Shown one piece after another: positions 8,280 to 17,132 of a DNA stretch of 64,000 nt. The stretch's first letter is position 1; each line of letters starts with the position of its first letter. The position numbers and the translations under genes are program-made. The stretch is from positions 1,054,001 to 1,118,000 of the forward strand of contig NZ_CP080627.1 in NCBI RefSeq assembly GCF_025917315.1, written 5' to 3'. The stretch comes from Halomonas qaidamensis (GTDB lineage Bacteria; Pseudomonadota; Gammaproteobacteria; Pseudomonadales; Halomonadaceae). The notes below the pieces were generated by a model. The model had not been told where the DNA came from and ran no database searches. It was given only the letters and a program-made list of their open reading frames with translations.

Positions 8280-8880
8280 GCGTACCTTGGGCTAAATGGA
8301 AGCGTTTAGAACACAATCGCCCTAGCAGCGCCGCGTCATGGCTAATTACTAACACGCCAAGTCGCTGGCGTTCTGCAACCTTTCTTACCGCCTGCCATAG
8401 TTCTACTTGGGTGATAGGGTCGAGCATAGTCGAGATTTCATCAGCGATCAGATAGCGCACGCCTGGGGCTAATGCCCGCAATACGCATACCCGCTGTAAT
8501 TCTCCGCCAGATAAGGTGCTTGGAAAACGAGATAGCCAATCAGGTTGGATGCCAAAGTCCTGCATCAACGACTTAGGAGGGCACCATGCTTCGCAGAGTA
8601 ATTTCTTTACTCGCCAACGTGGGTTGGCCGCAAGTTCTGGTGATTGCGGCAGCCACTGTACCGGCCGCAGCCCACGAGAGAGCAATGGTTTATCGTCGGC
8701 ATAAATCTCACCCTGTTGTGGCCGCAGTAAGCCAGCTAAGAGTTTTCCTAGCGTAGATTTGCCTGCTCCTGAGTCACCGCTTAGTCCCAGCCACTCTCCC
8801 CGTTCAAGCGATAGCGAAAGTTGCGTTAACAGAGGTGCTTGTGAATGAAAGCCAAAGGTGATGTTTCGTGCATCAAGCAA
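8236..8880 (-). CDS. nikE: nickel ABC transporter ATP-binding protein NikE
   Basis: A 214-residue ABC ATPase, last gene of the nickel importer operon. Walker A GDSGAGKS (about residue 35), signature LSGGELQR (about 122) and Walker B LIADE (about 145) are all present; the Walker B is followed by IST where most relatives have PTS/PVS. Shorter than E. coli NikE (268) because the C-terminal oligopeptide-transporter extension is absent. It overlaps nikD by 8 bases. Together with NikD it powers uptake through NikBC. Assignment as Ni rather than peptide transport rests on the adjacent nikR and NikR operator. Confidence 0.85.
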   Translation of the reverse strand: MLDARNITFGFHSQAPLLTQLSLSLERGEWLGLSGDSGAGKSTLGKLLAGLLRPQQGEIYADDKPLLSRGLRPVQWLPQSPELAANPRWRVKKLLCEAWCPPKSLMQDFGIQPDWLSRFPSTLSGGELQRVCVLRALAPGVRYLIADEISTMLDPITQVELWQAVRKVAERQRLGVLVISHDAALLGRLCSKRFHLAQGTLSTVHDARSAINQR

Positions 8881-9727
8881 CGGTTAGCTCCTTAGGCAGG
8901 TCGATGGCATCAGCACGGGTGGTGCTTTCGTCAGCACGTACCTGAGTACTAAAGGTGTTGTCGGGTAGAGCGTTCCATAGCGCGCTGGCATAGGCGCTTT
9001 TAAGCTGCTCCCCAGTGCCTTGAAAGGCACTGGCAGGGGTGGTTTCAATGCACTGTCCCTTGCGCAGTATGGTTACGTGGTCGGCAACGGGTAACGCATG
9101 GCGCAAATCATGGGTAATTAGCATGATTGCCTTACCCTCAAGCGCTAGCGCCTTAAGAGAAGCCAATACACGATCGCGCTGCTGAGGATCCAAGCCTACG
9201 CTAGGTTCGTCGGCAATAATCAGGCTAGCGTTACCTATTTGAGCCATGGCGGCTAAAACACGCCGCGCCATACCGCCTGAAAGCTGGTAGGGGTATGCCC
9301 GTTGGGCGTGCTGATTTAGCTGATAATGATTTAGTGCACGCTCTGCGCTGAGCCAAGCGGCTGTTTTGCTTTGCCCTGCTCGACGAGCTGCCCAGCTGAC
9401 TTGCCGTTGGCTGCTAGCGAGAGGGTCTAGAGCATTTAGCGATTGCGGAATGAGGGCCAGTTGGCGGCCTCTTAGCTGGCGCTGGCGCTCAGTAGTCAAC
9501 CGTGTATTTTTAAAAAATAGCTGCCCGCTAGTTTTTGCCCCTTCCGGCAGTAACCCCATAATCGTATAGGCTAGCAGGCTTTTTCCTGCGCCCGATGCGC
9601 CGATCACCGCATGTATTTCACCGGGTTGTAGGCTTAATGACAGGTTATCAATGCAGGTGGACCACTCTCTTCTCCACCAGTGCTTGTAGTAGGGCAATTG
9701 CAGCGTCAGGTTTTCTAACCGCAGCAT
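8873..9727 (-). CDS. nikD: nickel ABC transporter ATP-binding protein NikD
   Basis: A 284-residue ABC ATPase with Walker A GASGAGKS (about residue 43), signature LSGGMARR (about 149), Walker B LIIADEPS and the H-loop ITHDLRHALP. It is the fourth gene of nikABCDE, 15 bases after nikC and overlapping nikE. It pairs with NikE as the heterodimeric motor. The C-terminal ~60 residues, after the H-loop, resemble the variable tail of oligopeptide/nickel ATPases. Specificity is inferred from operon context. Confidence 0.88.
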   Translation of the reverse strand: MLRLENLTLQLPYYKHWWRREWSTCIDNLSLSLQPGEIHAVIGASGAGKSLLAYTIMGLLPEGAKTSGQLFFKNTRLTTERQRQLRGRQLALIPQSLNALDPLASSQRQVSWAARRAGQSKTAAWLSAERALNHYQLNQHAQRAYPYQLSGGMARRVLAAMAQIGNASLIIADEPSVGLDPQQRDRVLASLKALALEGKAIMLITHDLRHALPVADHVTILRKGQCIETTPASAFQGTGEQLKSAYASALWNALPDNTFSTQVRADESTTRADAIDLPKELTVA

Positions 9728-9742
9728 GCTAATTTCCTCCCG

Positions 9743-10543
9743 TTATAGGGCACGACGCAATTGCGCCGCTAAACGATCAATCGATAGCACCATCAGCAGT
9801 AACCCTAGGCCCGGGAAGACCCCTAACCACCAAAACCCCCCGGTTAAGTAGCGCATGGCATCGGCTAGTAATACCCCAATAGCGGGTTGGGTAGGGTCTA
9901 AACCCACGCCCAGAAAAGTCAGTGCGGCTTCATGCAAAATGGCGTGAGGAAATAACAACAGCGCGCCAACAATGCACTGGGGGAGTACATGGGGGAGTAA
10001 GTGGTGTACTAAAATAAAGCGGCGGCTTTTTCCTAGTGCCTGGGAAATGGCGATATAGGGGGCTTGTCGTAGGGAAAAGAGTTCCGCCCGCAGTATCCTG
10101 GCTAACCCTGGCCAGTGAGTAAGTGCCACCGCAATAATCACCGCCTGTGTGCCGCCGCCCAGCGCAAACGCCACCAACAGTAGCAGTATAAGGTGTGGGA
10201 CACTTAACAGCGTGTCAATCAGCAGGCTAACGAGAGCGTCTAACTTGGTTGAGAGTGTAGCCAGTGTGGCGAGCGTTAACGCAATGAGTGTGCCGAGTAG
10301 GGCAGCGCTTAGCCCGACCCAGAAGCTGAGCCTTAACCCAGCCAGAGTTCGCGCCCACAGCTCACGCCCAAGAGCATCGGTGCCCAGCCAGTGATCGGTG
10401 CTCGGCGGCATAAGGCGCGCATCAAACTGCATGTGTGCTGCGCTATGTCCTGCCCACCATTGGCTACTTATTAGCCACATCAGCAATATCAGTAGAAGAC
10501 CAATATAGCCAGCGGCAGCTAAGCGTGGCTGGTTCATCCTCAT
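9743..10543 (-). CDS. nikC: nickel ABC transporter permease NikC
   Basis: A 266-residue inner-membrane permease of the binding-protein-dependent transport family (OppC/NikC branch). It has an N-terminal helix, then the short periplasmic region with WLGTDALGRELWARTL typical of OppC-like proteins, and the EAA coupling loop HEAALTFLGVGLDP near residue 203 that contacts the ATPases. The start overlaps the nikB stop (ATGA). It forms the channel with NikB. Confidence 0.9.
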   Translation of the reverse strand: MRMNQPRLAAAGYIGLLLILLMWLISSQWWAGHSAAHMQFDARLMPPSTDHWLGTDALGRELWARTLAGLRLSFWVGLSAALLGTLIALTLATLATLSTKLDALVSLLIDTLLSVPHLILLLLVAFALGGGTQAVIIAVALTHWPGLARILRAELFSLRQAPYIAISQALGKSRRFILVHHLLPHVLPQCIVGALLLFPHAILHEAALTFLGVGLDPTQPAIGVLLADAMRYLTGGFWWLGVFPGLGLLLMVLSIDRLAAQLRRAL

Positions 10544-11532
10544 GGCTGTTCCTTTGCCATGCGCGGGTCGATAAGTGGGTACAGGCTATCTGCGATCAGG
10601 TTTCCGACACTTACAAACAGCGCGGTAAACAGTGCTATCCCAAGAAGTAGGGGAACATCGCTGCGAAGTCCTGCTTCAATGGTGGCTTGACCAAGGCCTG
10701 GGTAGGCAAATACCTGCTCAATTAATAGGGAGCCGCCAAACAACTCACCCAGTGATGCGAAAGCGAGTGTTAGTGCTGGGAGGCTGGCATGACGTAGGCC
10801 ATGACGCCAGGCGATATCAGATCGGCTGGCCCCTTGAGCGAAAGCGTGGAGGGCAATGTCGGAGTTCATCAGCGCTATCATGCGTGCGCGGGTATGAAGG
10901 GTGATGGTGGCAATACCTAGCAGAGCCAGTGTCGTTATCGGTAGTACTAAATGGTGTAATCGCGTCAGCGTGCTAACGTCTTGGTTGAGTACGCCTACAG
11001 GCCCGGCGCAGCAGGTTGGGGTCCAGCCGAGATAAACGGAGAACAGCATTACTGCCAGCATGCCAAGCCAAAAAGCAGGTGTTGAGGCGATTATATAGGC
11101 GTAGCCACTAATCAGCCGGTCAAGTAATGAACCTTCTTTCGCACCCGCGATGATGCCCAGCGCAAAGCCGACAGCCAACGACATTAGCCAAGCGCTACCC
11201 AGCAAGAGAAACGAGCGTTGGAAACGCTGAGTGATAACCTCGCTAACCGGTTGATTGTAGATATGGCTCCAACCTAACTCGCCACTTAGCAATTGGCTTA
11301 GCCAATGACCAAATTGAACGGCAGGCGAGGCATCAAAGCCCCACTTTTCAGCGATCAAGTCGCGCTGCTCAGGGCTGACCTGTGCCATTTGTGGGCCAAG
11401 GTAGGCATCCACAGGGTTAATTGGTGAGAGCATGACTAACCCAAATGACACTGCAGCGACGCATAGCAACACCAACGCTAGCCGTAGTAGGCGGCTTGCT
11501 AGTGTCTGAATCAACCGCACGTCCATCGCCAC
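10540..11532 (-). CDS. nikB: nickel ABC transporter permease NikB
   Basis: A 330-residue permease of the OppB/NikB branch: N-terminal helix (about residues 12-35), a periplasmic loop with SPINPVDAYLG and six-helix core, with the EAA-type loop EQVFAYPGLGQATIEAG near residue 265. The start ATG at 11532 overlaps the nikA reading frame by 22 bases; a second in-frame ATG at 11526 is an alternative. The overlap with nikA and nikC implies translational coupling across the operon. Confidence 0.9.
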   Translation of the reverse strand: MAMDVRLIQTLASRLLRLALVLLCVAAVSFGLVMLSPINPVDAYLGPQMAQVSPEQRDLIAEKWGFDASPAVQFGHWLSQLLSGELGWSHIYNQPVSEVITQRFQRSFLLLGSAWLMSLAVGFALGIIAGAKEGSLLDRLISGYAYIIASTPAFWLGMLAVMLFSVYLGWTPTCCAGPVGVLNQDVSTLTRLHHLVLPITTLALLGIATITLHTRARMIALMNSDIALHAFAQGASRSDIAWRHGLRHASLPALTLAFASLGELFGGSLLIEQVFAYPGLGQATIEAGLRSDVPLLLGIALFTALFVSVGNLIADSLYPLIDPRMAKEQP

Positions 11533-13091
11533 TCAAGCAGGTTGGCGGTAATCGGCCAGCCGTGGCCGTGAGGAGCAATGCCTAACTCTCCAAGATCCAG
11601 ACAGGTGTTGGCGGCATACACATGGGTGAGGTTAACCAACCATGCCCAACTAGCATCACCTCTAAATCCATAGCCTGTATTGCCATCCCACTGGGCGGCT
11701 TGCCAGTGACGGTTAGCTTCTTCTGCTCCAGCGGCTGCTTGAGCAGCCTCTAAGTGACTATCCACTATTGGGTTTGTGTAGTAACCACTGTTATAGAAGC
11801 CAAACCCTGCGTGCTGGCTATGAAACAGGTAGTACACTTCTTGTGGGCTGTGACTACCAAAGCCAAATACAATGGCGTCTTGGTGCAATGCTTCACGCTG
11901 TATTTCGTCCCAGTGAAGGCCAGTCGGCTGCATCTCAATGCCCAGGGGGCGTACCATCTCGGCGCTTACCTGAGCGAGTAGTTGGCGAGTGGTGTCACTG
12001 ACGGAGTAGGTCAGCCGAAAACGGGCGGGCTGGCCGTTTTTATAGCGTAGCCCGTCGGAACGGCGCTCCCAGCCAGCTGCATCAAGTATTGTATTGGCAC
12101 GATCACTGTCAGGTGCTGTAAAGGCTTCGTCATCAAGGCTCCAGGGTAGCCCATCGGCAGGGCCAAACGCGGGACGGCCAAAACCGTTCAGAGCAACATC
12201 TACTAGCGTTTCGCGATCCAGTGCCAGGTTGATAGCTTGGCGAATGGCGAGATCAGACGTTACATCGTTACCGATAGGAGCGCCAGACGCGGCCTGCTCG
12301 CCTGTGGCAGGCTGCATAGGAAATAAAATACCTCGATTATCAACGCTTTCCATGACGATGCGCTGCATATGATTTGGCAGGTTGGTGGCAAGCGCTGGTG
12401 GTACCGCAGCAAGGTCAAGCTGCCCGGCATGGGCCGCACTTAACGTAGACTCCTCGCCAGTAAATACAAACACTAGTCGTTCAAAGGCCGGTAAGGGGCC
12501 ATAGAAATAGGGATTCCGCTCAACAATTAGTTGCTCACCCTCTTGCCATTCGACTAGGCGATAAGGGCCTGAGCCAAGCGGTCGTCTGCCGTAATCTTCT
12601 CGATAACCGTTGTCTCTACTAGCGTTAGGAACGATGCCGAGCGTCATTAGCTGATCAATAAAGGTAATACGCGGCGCGTTTAAAGAGATTTCTACGGTTG
12701 TGTTATCAATGGCGCTGGCTTTGTTTAGAGCACTTAAATCGGCTCGGCCGCCAGCTTGCTTGGCGGCATTAAAGGTGTAGACAACATCTTTGGCAGTCAG
12801 CGGTGTGCCGTCACCAAAGCGGGCATCATCGCGAAGAGTGAGCGTCCAGGTGAGTCGATCTTCTGACAGTGCCCATGCGGTTGCTAAGCCGGCTTCCGGA
12901 GAATGATCATGGTTACGTGTCAGCAGCGTCGATTGAAAAAGCGGGCTACCGTATTGGCCCCAGCCCAACAGTGGGTCGAAGCCCTGTTCGGGTTCACCAC
13001 CTATCGCCAAAACTAATTGATCTTTGCTGAAGGCGGGGGAGCTAAGCGCTACGCACGTAGCCGCCAGACCCAGTAAGATAGTGCGACGCAT
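11511..13091 (-). CDS. nikA: nickel ABC transporter periplasmic binding protein NikA
   Basis: A 526-residue SBP_bac_5 protein, close in length to E. coli NikA (524). The ATG at 13091 (GGGGT 6-7 bases upstream) gives a signal peptide of about 22 residues ending PAFS/KDQ. Mature protein features are IGGEPEQGFDPLLGWGQYG, the NikA-like PLLGWG segment, and RQAINLALDRETLV near residue 285. A longer reading to 13319 would run through the NikR operator and nikR start and lacks a signal peptide at its N-terminus, so it is rejected. It captures nickel, probably as a chelate, in the periplasm and is the first gene of the operon. Confidence 0.88.
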   Translation of the reverse strand: MRRTILLGLAATCVALSSPAFSKDQLVLAIGGEPEQGFDPLLGWGQYGSPLFQSTLLTRNHDHSPEAGLATAWALSEDRLTWTLTLRDDARFGDGTPLTAKDVVYTFNAAKQAGGRADLSALNKASAIDNTTVEISLNAPRITFIDQLMTLGIVPNASRDNGYREDYGRRPLGSGPYRLVEWQEGEQLIVERNPYFYGPLPAFERLVFVFTGEESTLSAAHAGQLDLAAVPPALATNLPNHMQRIVMESVDNRGILFPMQPATGEQAASGAPIGNDVTSDLAIRQAINLALDRETLVDVALNGFGRPAFGPADGLPWSLDDEAFTAPDSDRANTILDAAGWERRSDGLRYKNGQPARFRLTYSVSDTTRQLLAQVSAEMVRPLGIEMQPTGLHWDEIQREALHQDAIVFGFGSHSPQEVYYLFHSQHAGFGFYNSGYYTNPIVDSHLEAAQAAAGAEEANRHWQAAQWDGNTGYGFRGDASWAWLVNLTHVYAANTCLDLGELGIAPHGHGWPITANLLEWRWTCG

Positions 13092-13112
13092 TAGGCACCC
13101 CAGAAACCGACC

Positions 13113-13140
13113 GTATGATGTTTTTACAATAACATCATAC
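13113..13140. promoter_or_regulatory. NikR operator between nikA and nikR
   Basis: A perfect match to the NikR site GTATGA-N16-TCATAC, 28 bases long with both half-sites intact and wider symmetry (GTATGATGTT / AACATCATAC). It lies 21 bases before the nikA ATG and 70 before nikR. On the minus strand the nikA-distal half contains TATGAT, a good -10 hexamer, so bound NikR would block the nik promoter. Confidence 0.93.
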
Positions 13141-13210
13141 TTTGAGGGCTGGAAGTCACGGCGGCGCCGCACTTGGGAAGTGTAGTGGCATAGTGAGTTG
13201 AGGAGAGAGT

Positions 13211-13612
13211 ATGCAACGAGTAACGGTAACGCTGGATGAAGACCTGCTGAGCGAGGTTGATGCATTGATGCATGCACGCGGCTACCAAAACCGCTCAGAG
13301 ACGATACGCGATTTAACACGGAGTGGGTTAAAGCAAGCCAAAGAGGAGGTTGCGCCCGAAGCGCCGTGCATGGGGGCGCTCGTTTATGTTTACGATCATG
13401 CAGCGCGGGATTTATCGAAACGCTTAACCCGACACTCTCATGATCATCATGATCTAACGCTATCGACGCTTCATGTGCATATTAATCAGGATAGCTGTCT
13501 GGAAGTGGCGCTATTAAAGGGACAGGGTAGCGCTTTAAAGCAGTTTTCTGATGAAGTGACATCGTCACGTAGCGTGCGCTATGGCCAGTTAGTGATTATC
13601 CCTGAGGAGTAA
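13211..13612 (+). CDS. nikR: nickel-responsive transcriptional regulator NikR
   Basis: A 133-residue ribbon-helix-helix repressor, exactly family length. Residues 1-45 form the DNA-binding RHH domain (QRVTVTLDEDLLSEVD, NRSETIRDL). The C-terminal ACT-like domain keeps the high-affinity nickel ligands: His77, His88, His90 and Cys96 match E. coli His76/His87/His89/Cys95. It is divergent from nikABCDE and shares the operator at 13113-13140. With nickel bound it should repress the importer. RBS GAGGAGAG precedes the ATG. A strong bidirectional hairpin follows. Confidence 0.96.
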   Translation: MQRVTVTLDEDLLSEVDALMHARGYQNRSETIRDLTRSGLKQAKEEVAPEAPCMGALVYVYDHAARDLSKRLTRHSHDHHDLTLSTLHVHINQDSCLEVALLKGQGSALKQFSDEVTSSRSVRYGQLVIIPEE

Positions 13613-13640
13613 AGAGGGAAAGTGGAGGAGCGCCCATTAA

Positions 13641-13665
13641 AAAGGGCGGCCCTAGGCCGCCCTTT
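13641..13665. terminator. bidirectional terminator nikR / slyD
   Basis: A 10 bp stem AAAGGGCGGC / GCCGCCCTTT with loop CCTAG. A-rich on the left and T-rich on the right, it serves the convergent nikR and slyD transcripts. Confidence 0.85.
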
Positions 13666-13683
13666 AAGCACGCGATCAGCAAC

Positions 13684-14166
13684 TTAGTGCTCTACGCCGC
13701 CTTCGCCGTGCACGTGACCGTGCTCGACTTCTTCCTGGCTTGCTTCACGAACGGTCGCAATCTCAACGTCAAAGTTAAGGTGCTGACCAGCCAGTGGGTG
13801 GTTGCCATCAACCACAACTGTGTCGCCTTCCACTTTCTTGACGGTAACCATTAGCGGGCCGCCTTGAGTCTGAGCTTGGAACTGCATGCCTGGCTCAATG
13901 CTTTCAACACCTTGGAACGCATCGCGAGGTACTTCTTGCATCAGCTGTTCTTGAACTTCACCGTAGCCCTCTTCTGGGGTTACTTTTACGTTCAGCTTAT
14001 CGCCTTCGGCACGGCCTTCGAGTTCTTTTTCCAGACCCGGAATAATATTGCCAGCGCCGTGTAGATACGTCAGCGGCTCACGGCCTTCGGAACTGTCTAG
14101 CACTTCACCTGCATCATTGGTCAGGGTGTAGTGGAACGCGACAACCGAGTTTTGCGCAATTTGCAT
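13684..14166 (-). CDS. slyD: FKBP-type peptidyl-prolyl isomerase SlyD
   Basis: A 160-residue SlyD protein: split FKBP domain (VAFHYTLTNDAGEVLDSS, LTYLHGAGNIIPGLE) with the insert-in-flap chaperone domain at about residues 68-125 and the C-terminal FKBP strand (HPLAGQHLNFDVEI). The tail after residue 145 holds several His (EHGHVHGEGGVEH), a shorter version of the metal-binding tail of E. coli SlyD, where it stores nickel for hydrogenase maturation. Placement next to nikR-nikABCDE fits a nickel-handling role. It also acts as a folding helper in the cytoplasm. Confidence 0.94.
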   Translation of the reverse strand: MQIAQNSVVAFHYTLTNDAGEVLDSSEGREPLTYLHGAGNIIPGLEKELEGRAEGDKLNVKVTPEEGYGEVQEQLMQEVPRDAFQGVESIEPGMQFQAQTQGGPLMVTVKKVEGDTVVVDGNHPLAGQHLNFDVEIATVREASQEEVEHGHVHGEGGVEH

Positions 14167-14344
14167 TTAATAACCTTTCGGTGAGTGCATGTCCCAACAT
14201 GGTAACGCGTGAGAGCTTGCTTGTCAGGGGGTAAGCAGGCTTTTTCCACCTACCACACCTTTGGCGCTATTGCGCCACGGGGTAACCGGGGATACCCTAC
14301 GACAATCTTTTTTCCCCCTAAGACAACCTTCACTGGAGTTGGTT

Positions 14345-14626
14345 ATGACGATCTTATTGATTTGGGTTATTGCTTTTGTGCTAATTGCCTACTTTGCGAA
14401 TAAACGCTGGGATAATGGTGTAAGCCAGGGATTGGATAAAATGCTACCTGGCGTATTAAAAACCCATGGGGAGAACCGCTATCTGTGGGTAATAGCATTA
14501 GCTGTACTGGGGGCAACTACCTTGATTCGCCCTGTCGACATCCTTCTTGTCGTTATCTTGCTGGCCATCATCGGCTTGATTATTGCTAAACTTGCCAACT
14601 GGGCCAGCAATAAAGTGACCCACTAA
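14345..14626 (+). CDS. small membrane protein, three predicted helices
   Basis: A 93-residue protein starting at ATG 14345 with GGAG 6 bases upstream; a longer in-frame start at 14261 adds a polar, unlikely extension. Hydrophobic segments are at about residues 2-20, 50-64 and 68-86. A soluble stretch (NKRWDNGVSQGLDKMLPG) separates the first two. I recognise no named family. It ends before a long bidirectional terminator shared with the convergent lipoprotein gene, so it is monocistronic. Confidence 0.7.
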   Translation: MTILLIWVIAFVLIAYFANKRWDNGVSQGLDKMLPGVLKTHGENRYLWVIALAVLGATTLIRPVDILLVVILLAIIGLIIAKLANWASNKVTH

Positions 14627-14678
14627 TGCATTCAAGTGATTGACTAAAACATGCCTTGTTAATCGTTAACAAAGGCGA

Positions 14679-14716
14679 AAAAATGCCCGGCCAAATTGAT
14701 TTGGCCGGGCATTTTT
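14679..14716. terminator. bidirectional intrinsic terminator
   Basis: A 17 bp stem (AAAAATGCCCGGCCAAA with its complement) closing on loop TTGA, with A-run and T-run on its two sides. It serves the small membrane gene and the convergent SlyB-type gene. Confidence 0.9.
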
Positions 14717-14767
14717 CTGTTACAGCGCTAACTACATTATTGAATGGGAGTGCTTGGTCAAGTGTGC

Positions 14768-15235
14768 TTAGTAGGGAGCTACGCTCAAGTTAGCGCCACT
14801 ACCAATCAAGCGAACACGTTGCCCGGCTTGATACTGACGGTCAGCGCTCTGTACTACGATGACGTCGGTGCCATCATCACGACGGATTTCCATTTCTAAT
14901 GCATTAATACGGTTTGCGCGGTCTTCTGCCGCAGTACCAGCAATGGCACCACCCAATGCGCCCGCGACGGTGGCTAACTGACGACCAGAGCCGCCACCTA
15001 CTTGGCTACCCAACAGGCCGCCGATGACAGCGCCGCCGCCGCCGCCCAACAAGTTGCCTGTACGGCTGTCAGCCTGGATTTGTACAGGACGAACCGCAAC
15101 GATGGTGCCATAGGTGACGCTTTGGCCTGTTTGCGCTTGATTGCCACGGTATACATCACCTGAATAAGGCGCAGTGTTTGCACAGCCTGCCAGCGTGAGA
15201 ATGCTCAATGCTGCAATCGGTAGTAAACGTTTCAT
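14768..15235 (-). CDS. slyB: SlyB/Pcp-type outer-membrane lipoprotein, glycine zipper
   Basis: A 155-residue lipoprotein with lipobox LAGC (Cys18). The middle (about residues 63-105) is a glycine-zipper 2TM segment (GGGGGAVIGGLLGSQ, GALGGAIAGTAAED) typical of SlyB/Pcp. A C-terminal beta domain (IRRDDGTDVIVVQ... YQAGQRVRLIG) follows, as in SlyB. Members are abundant outer-membrane lipoproteins; E. coli SlyB is PhoPQ-induced and stabilises the outer membrane. Monocistronic, ending at the shared terminator. Confidence 0.88.
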   Translation of the reverse strand: MKRLLPIAALSILTLAGCANTAPYSGDVYRGNQAQTGQSVTYGTIVAVRPVQIQADSRTGNLLGGGGGAVIGGLLGSQVGGGSGRQLATVAGALGGAIAGTAAEDRANRINALEMEIRRDDGTDVIVVQSADRQYQAGQRVRLIGSGANLSVAPY

Positions 15236-15478
15236 TCAAACCTCCAGTGTGTCTTGACCCGCATGGCTGCAGGGCAGCTGCGATGGCGATGCGTTGGTTA
15301 GTTATAGAACAGTGTTCGCTAAAGATAACCTAAGCGATTAGATTTGACTAGCTAACCAGAAAAAAGATCACTTGTTAAAGTGTAGACAAGTATTAAGAAA
15401 GCAATGTGTAAAAACCGGCACGATGCTTAATGGAAGGAGTTTAGGAAGGTAAGGGAAGAGTGTTCTTGATATAAAACG

Positions 15479-15508
15479 ACAAAAAACAGGGGGCTTTAGC
15501 CCCCTGTT
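15479..15508 (-). terminator. aceA terminator
   Basis: A stem of AACAGGGGGC / GCCCCCTGTT with a 4-base loop. On the minus strand it is followed by TTTTGTCG after the T of the stem (six T in all), 26 bases after the aceA stop. Confidence 0.9.
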
Positions 15509-15533
15509 GTGTTCTGCAAACTTAACGTTGCGT

Positions 15534-17132
15534 TTAGCCGAACTGGTTCATGGTGTTGTCTTTACCGCCGGCTTTAAGGGCTGCATCACCGTGGAAAAAC
15601 TCTTTATGATCGTCGCCAATGTTAGAGCCAGCCATGTCCTGGTGCCGTACAGTAGCGATGCCCTGACGAATTTCCTGGCGCTGTACTCCTGCAACGTAGG
15701 CCAGCATGCCTTCGTCGCCAAAGTAACCTTTTGCCAAGTTGTCAGTGGAGAGTGCGGCCGTGTGGTAGGTCGGCAGCGTGATCAGGTGGTGGAAGATACC
15801 TGCTTCACGAGCGCCGTCACGCTGGAAGTTACGTGTCCACTCATCTGCTAGCTGACCAAGCTCGGTGTTGTCGTACTCAACACCCATCAGCTTGTCACGC
15901 TGGTAAGCAGACACATCTTTGCCTTCTTTTTCCCAGGCATCGAATACTTGCTGGCGGAAGTTCAGCGTCCAGTTAAACGACGGTGAGTTGTTGTAAACCA
16001 GCTTCGCATCAGGCACAACATCGCGGATACGATTAACCATGCTGGCGATTTGGCCAACGTGGGGCTTCTCAGTTTCAATCCACAGCAGGTCGGCACCGTT
16101 TTGCAGGCTGGTGATACAGTCAAGCACAACGCGGTCTTCGCCGGTACCTGGTTTGAACTGGTAGAGGCCTGATGCCAACCGTTTTGGCTTAACTAGCTTG
16201 CCATTTTGCTTGATGACTACGTCGCCGTTATTGATATCGCTAGCATTTTCGATGACATCGCCATCCAAGAAGCTGTTGTACTGGTCGCCCAGATCGCCGG
16301 GTTCATTGGTGACTGCAATTTTCTGAGTAAGACCTGCGCCTAGCGAGTCGGTACGCGCCACGATAACGCCATCTTCAATGCCAAGCTCAAGGAAGGCGTA
16401 ACGCACTGCATTGATTTTAGCCAGGAAGTCTTCGTGGGGAACGGTGACTTTGCCATCTTGGTGGCCGCACTGCTTCTCATCGGAAACCTGGTTTTCAAGC
16501 TGGATACAGCAAGCACCCGCCTGGATGAATTTTTTGGCCAGCAGGTACGTTGCTTCGGCATTACCAAAGCCAGCATCGATGTCAGCAATGATCGGTACGA
16601 TATGCGTCTCGTAGTTGTCGATTTTGCTGATCAGCTCTTGTTCTTTAGCGCTATCGCCTGCTTCTTTAGCATCATCCAGGGCACGGAAAAGGTGGTTAAG
16701 TTCCCATGCGTCTGCTTGCTTCAAGAAGGTGTAAAGCTCTTCAATTAGATTAGCGACCGACGTTTTTTCATGCATTGACTGATCGGGCAGCGGGCCAAAT
16801 TCAGAGCGCAGGGCAGCAACCATCCAGCCTGAAAGGTAAAGGTAGCTACGCTTGGTAGTACCAAAATGTTTTTTAATGGAAATCATTTTTTGCTGGCCAA
16901 TAAAACCATGCCAGCACCCCAGAGACTGCGTGTACTTAGACGTATCAGCATCGTAGGCTGCCATGTCTTCACGCATAATTTTTGCCGTGTAACGTGCAAT
17001 GTCCAAACCGGTATGGAAACGGTTCTGAGCACGCATGCGTGCAGCGTATTCAGGTTTGATCGCTTCCCATTTGCCGCCTTGAGCTTCGCGCAGTTGGGCC
17101 ATTGCTTTGATATCGTCGAGCAGTCCTGACAT
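15534..17132 (-). CDS. aceA: isocitrate lyase
   Basis: A 532-residue isocitrate lyase, cleaving isocitrate to glyoxylate and succinate, the entry of the glyoxylate shunt. It belongs to the long subfamily (about 530 residues, as in Pseudomonas) rather than the 434-residue E. coli form. The catalytic loop is KQCGH near residue 220, where the family has K-K/R-C-G-H; the Mg-binding IADIDAGFGNAEA lies near residue 185. GGAGGAAACAG precedes the ATG. It is alone: no aceB or aceK is visible. A 15-bp tandem array lies in its upstream region. Confidence 0.96.
   Translation of the reverse strand: MSGLLDDIKAMAQLREAQGGKWEAIKPEYAARMRAQNRFHTGLDIARYTAKIMREDMAAYDADTSKYTQSLGCWHGFIGQQKMISIKKHFGTTKRSYLYLSGWMVAALRSEFGPLPDQSMHEKTSVANLIEELYTFLKQADAWELNHLFRALDDAKEAGDSAKEQELISKIDNYETHIVPIIADIDAGFGNAEATYLLAKKFIQAGACCIQLENQVSDEKQCGHQDGKVTVPHEDFLAKINAVRYAFLELGIEDGVIVARTDSLGAGLTQKIAVTNEPGDLGDQYNSFLDGDVIENASDINNGDVVIKQNGKLVKPKRLASGLYQFKPGTGEDRVVLDCITSLQNGADLLWIETEKPHVGQIASMVNRIRDVVPDAKLVYNNSPSFNWTLNFRQQVFDAWEKEGKDVSAYQRDKLMGVEYDNTELGQLADEWTRNFQRDGAREAGIFHHLITLPTYHTAALSTDNLAKGYFGDEGMLAYVAGVQRQEIRQGIATVRHQDMAGSNIGDDHKEFFHGDAALKAGGKDNTMNQFG

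Noticed and set aside
13092..13319. Longer nikA start at 13319
   Set aside because: It would cover the NikR operator and the nikR start and hide the signal peptide; ATG 13091 gives a normal 526-residue NikA.
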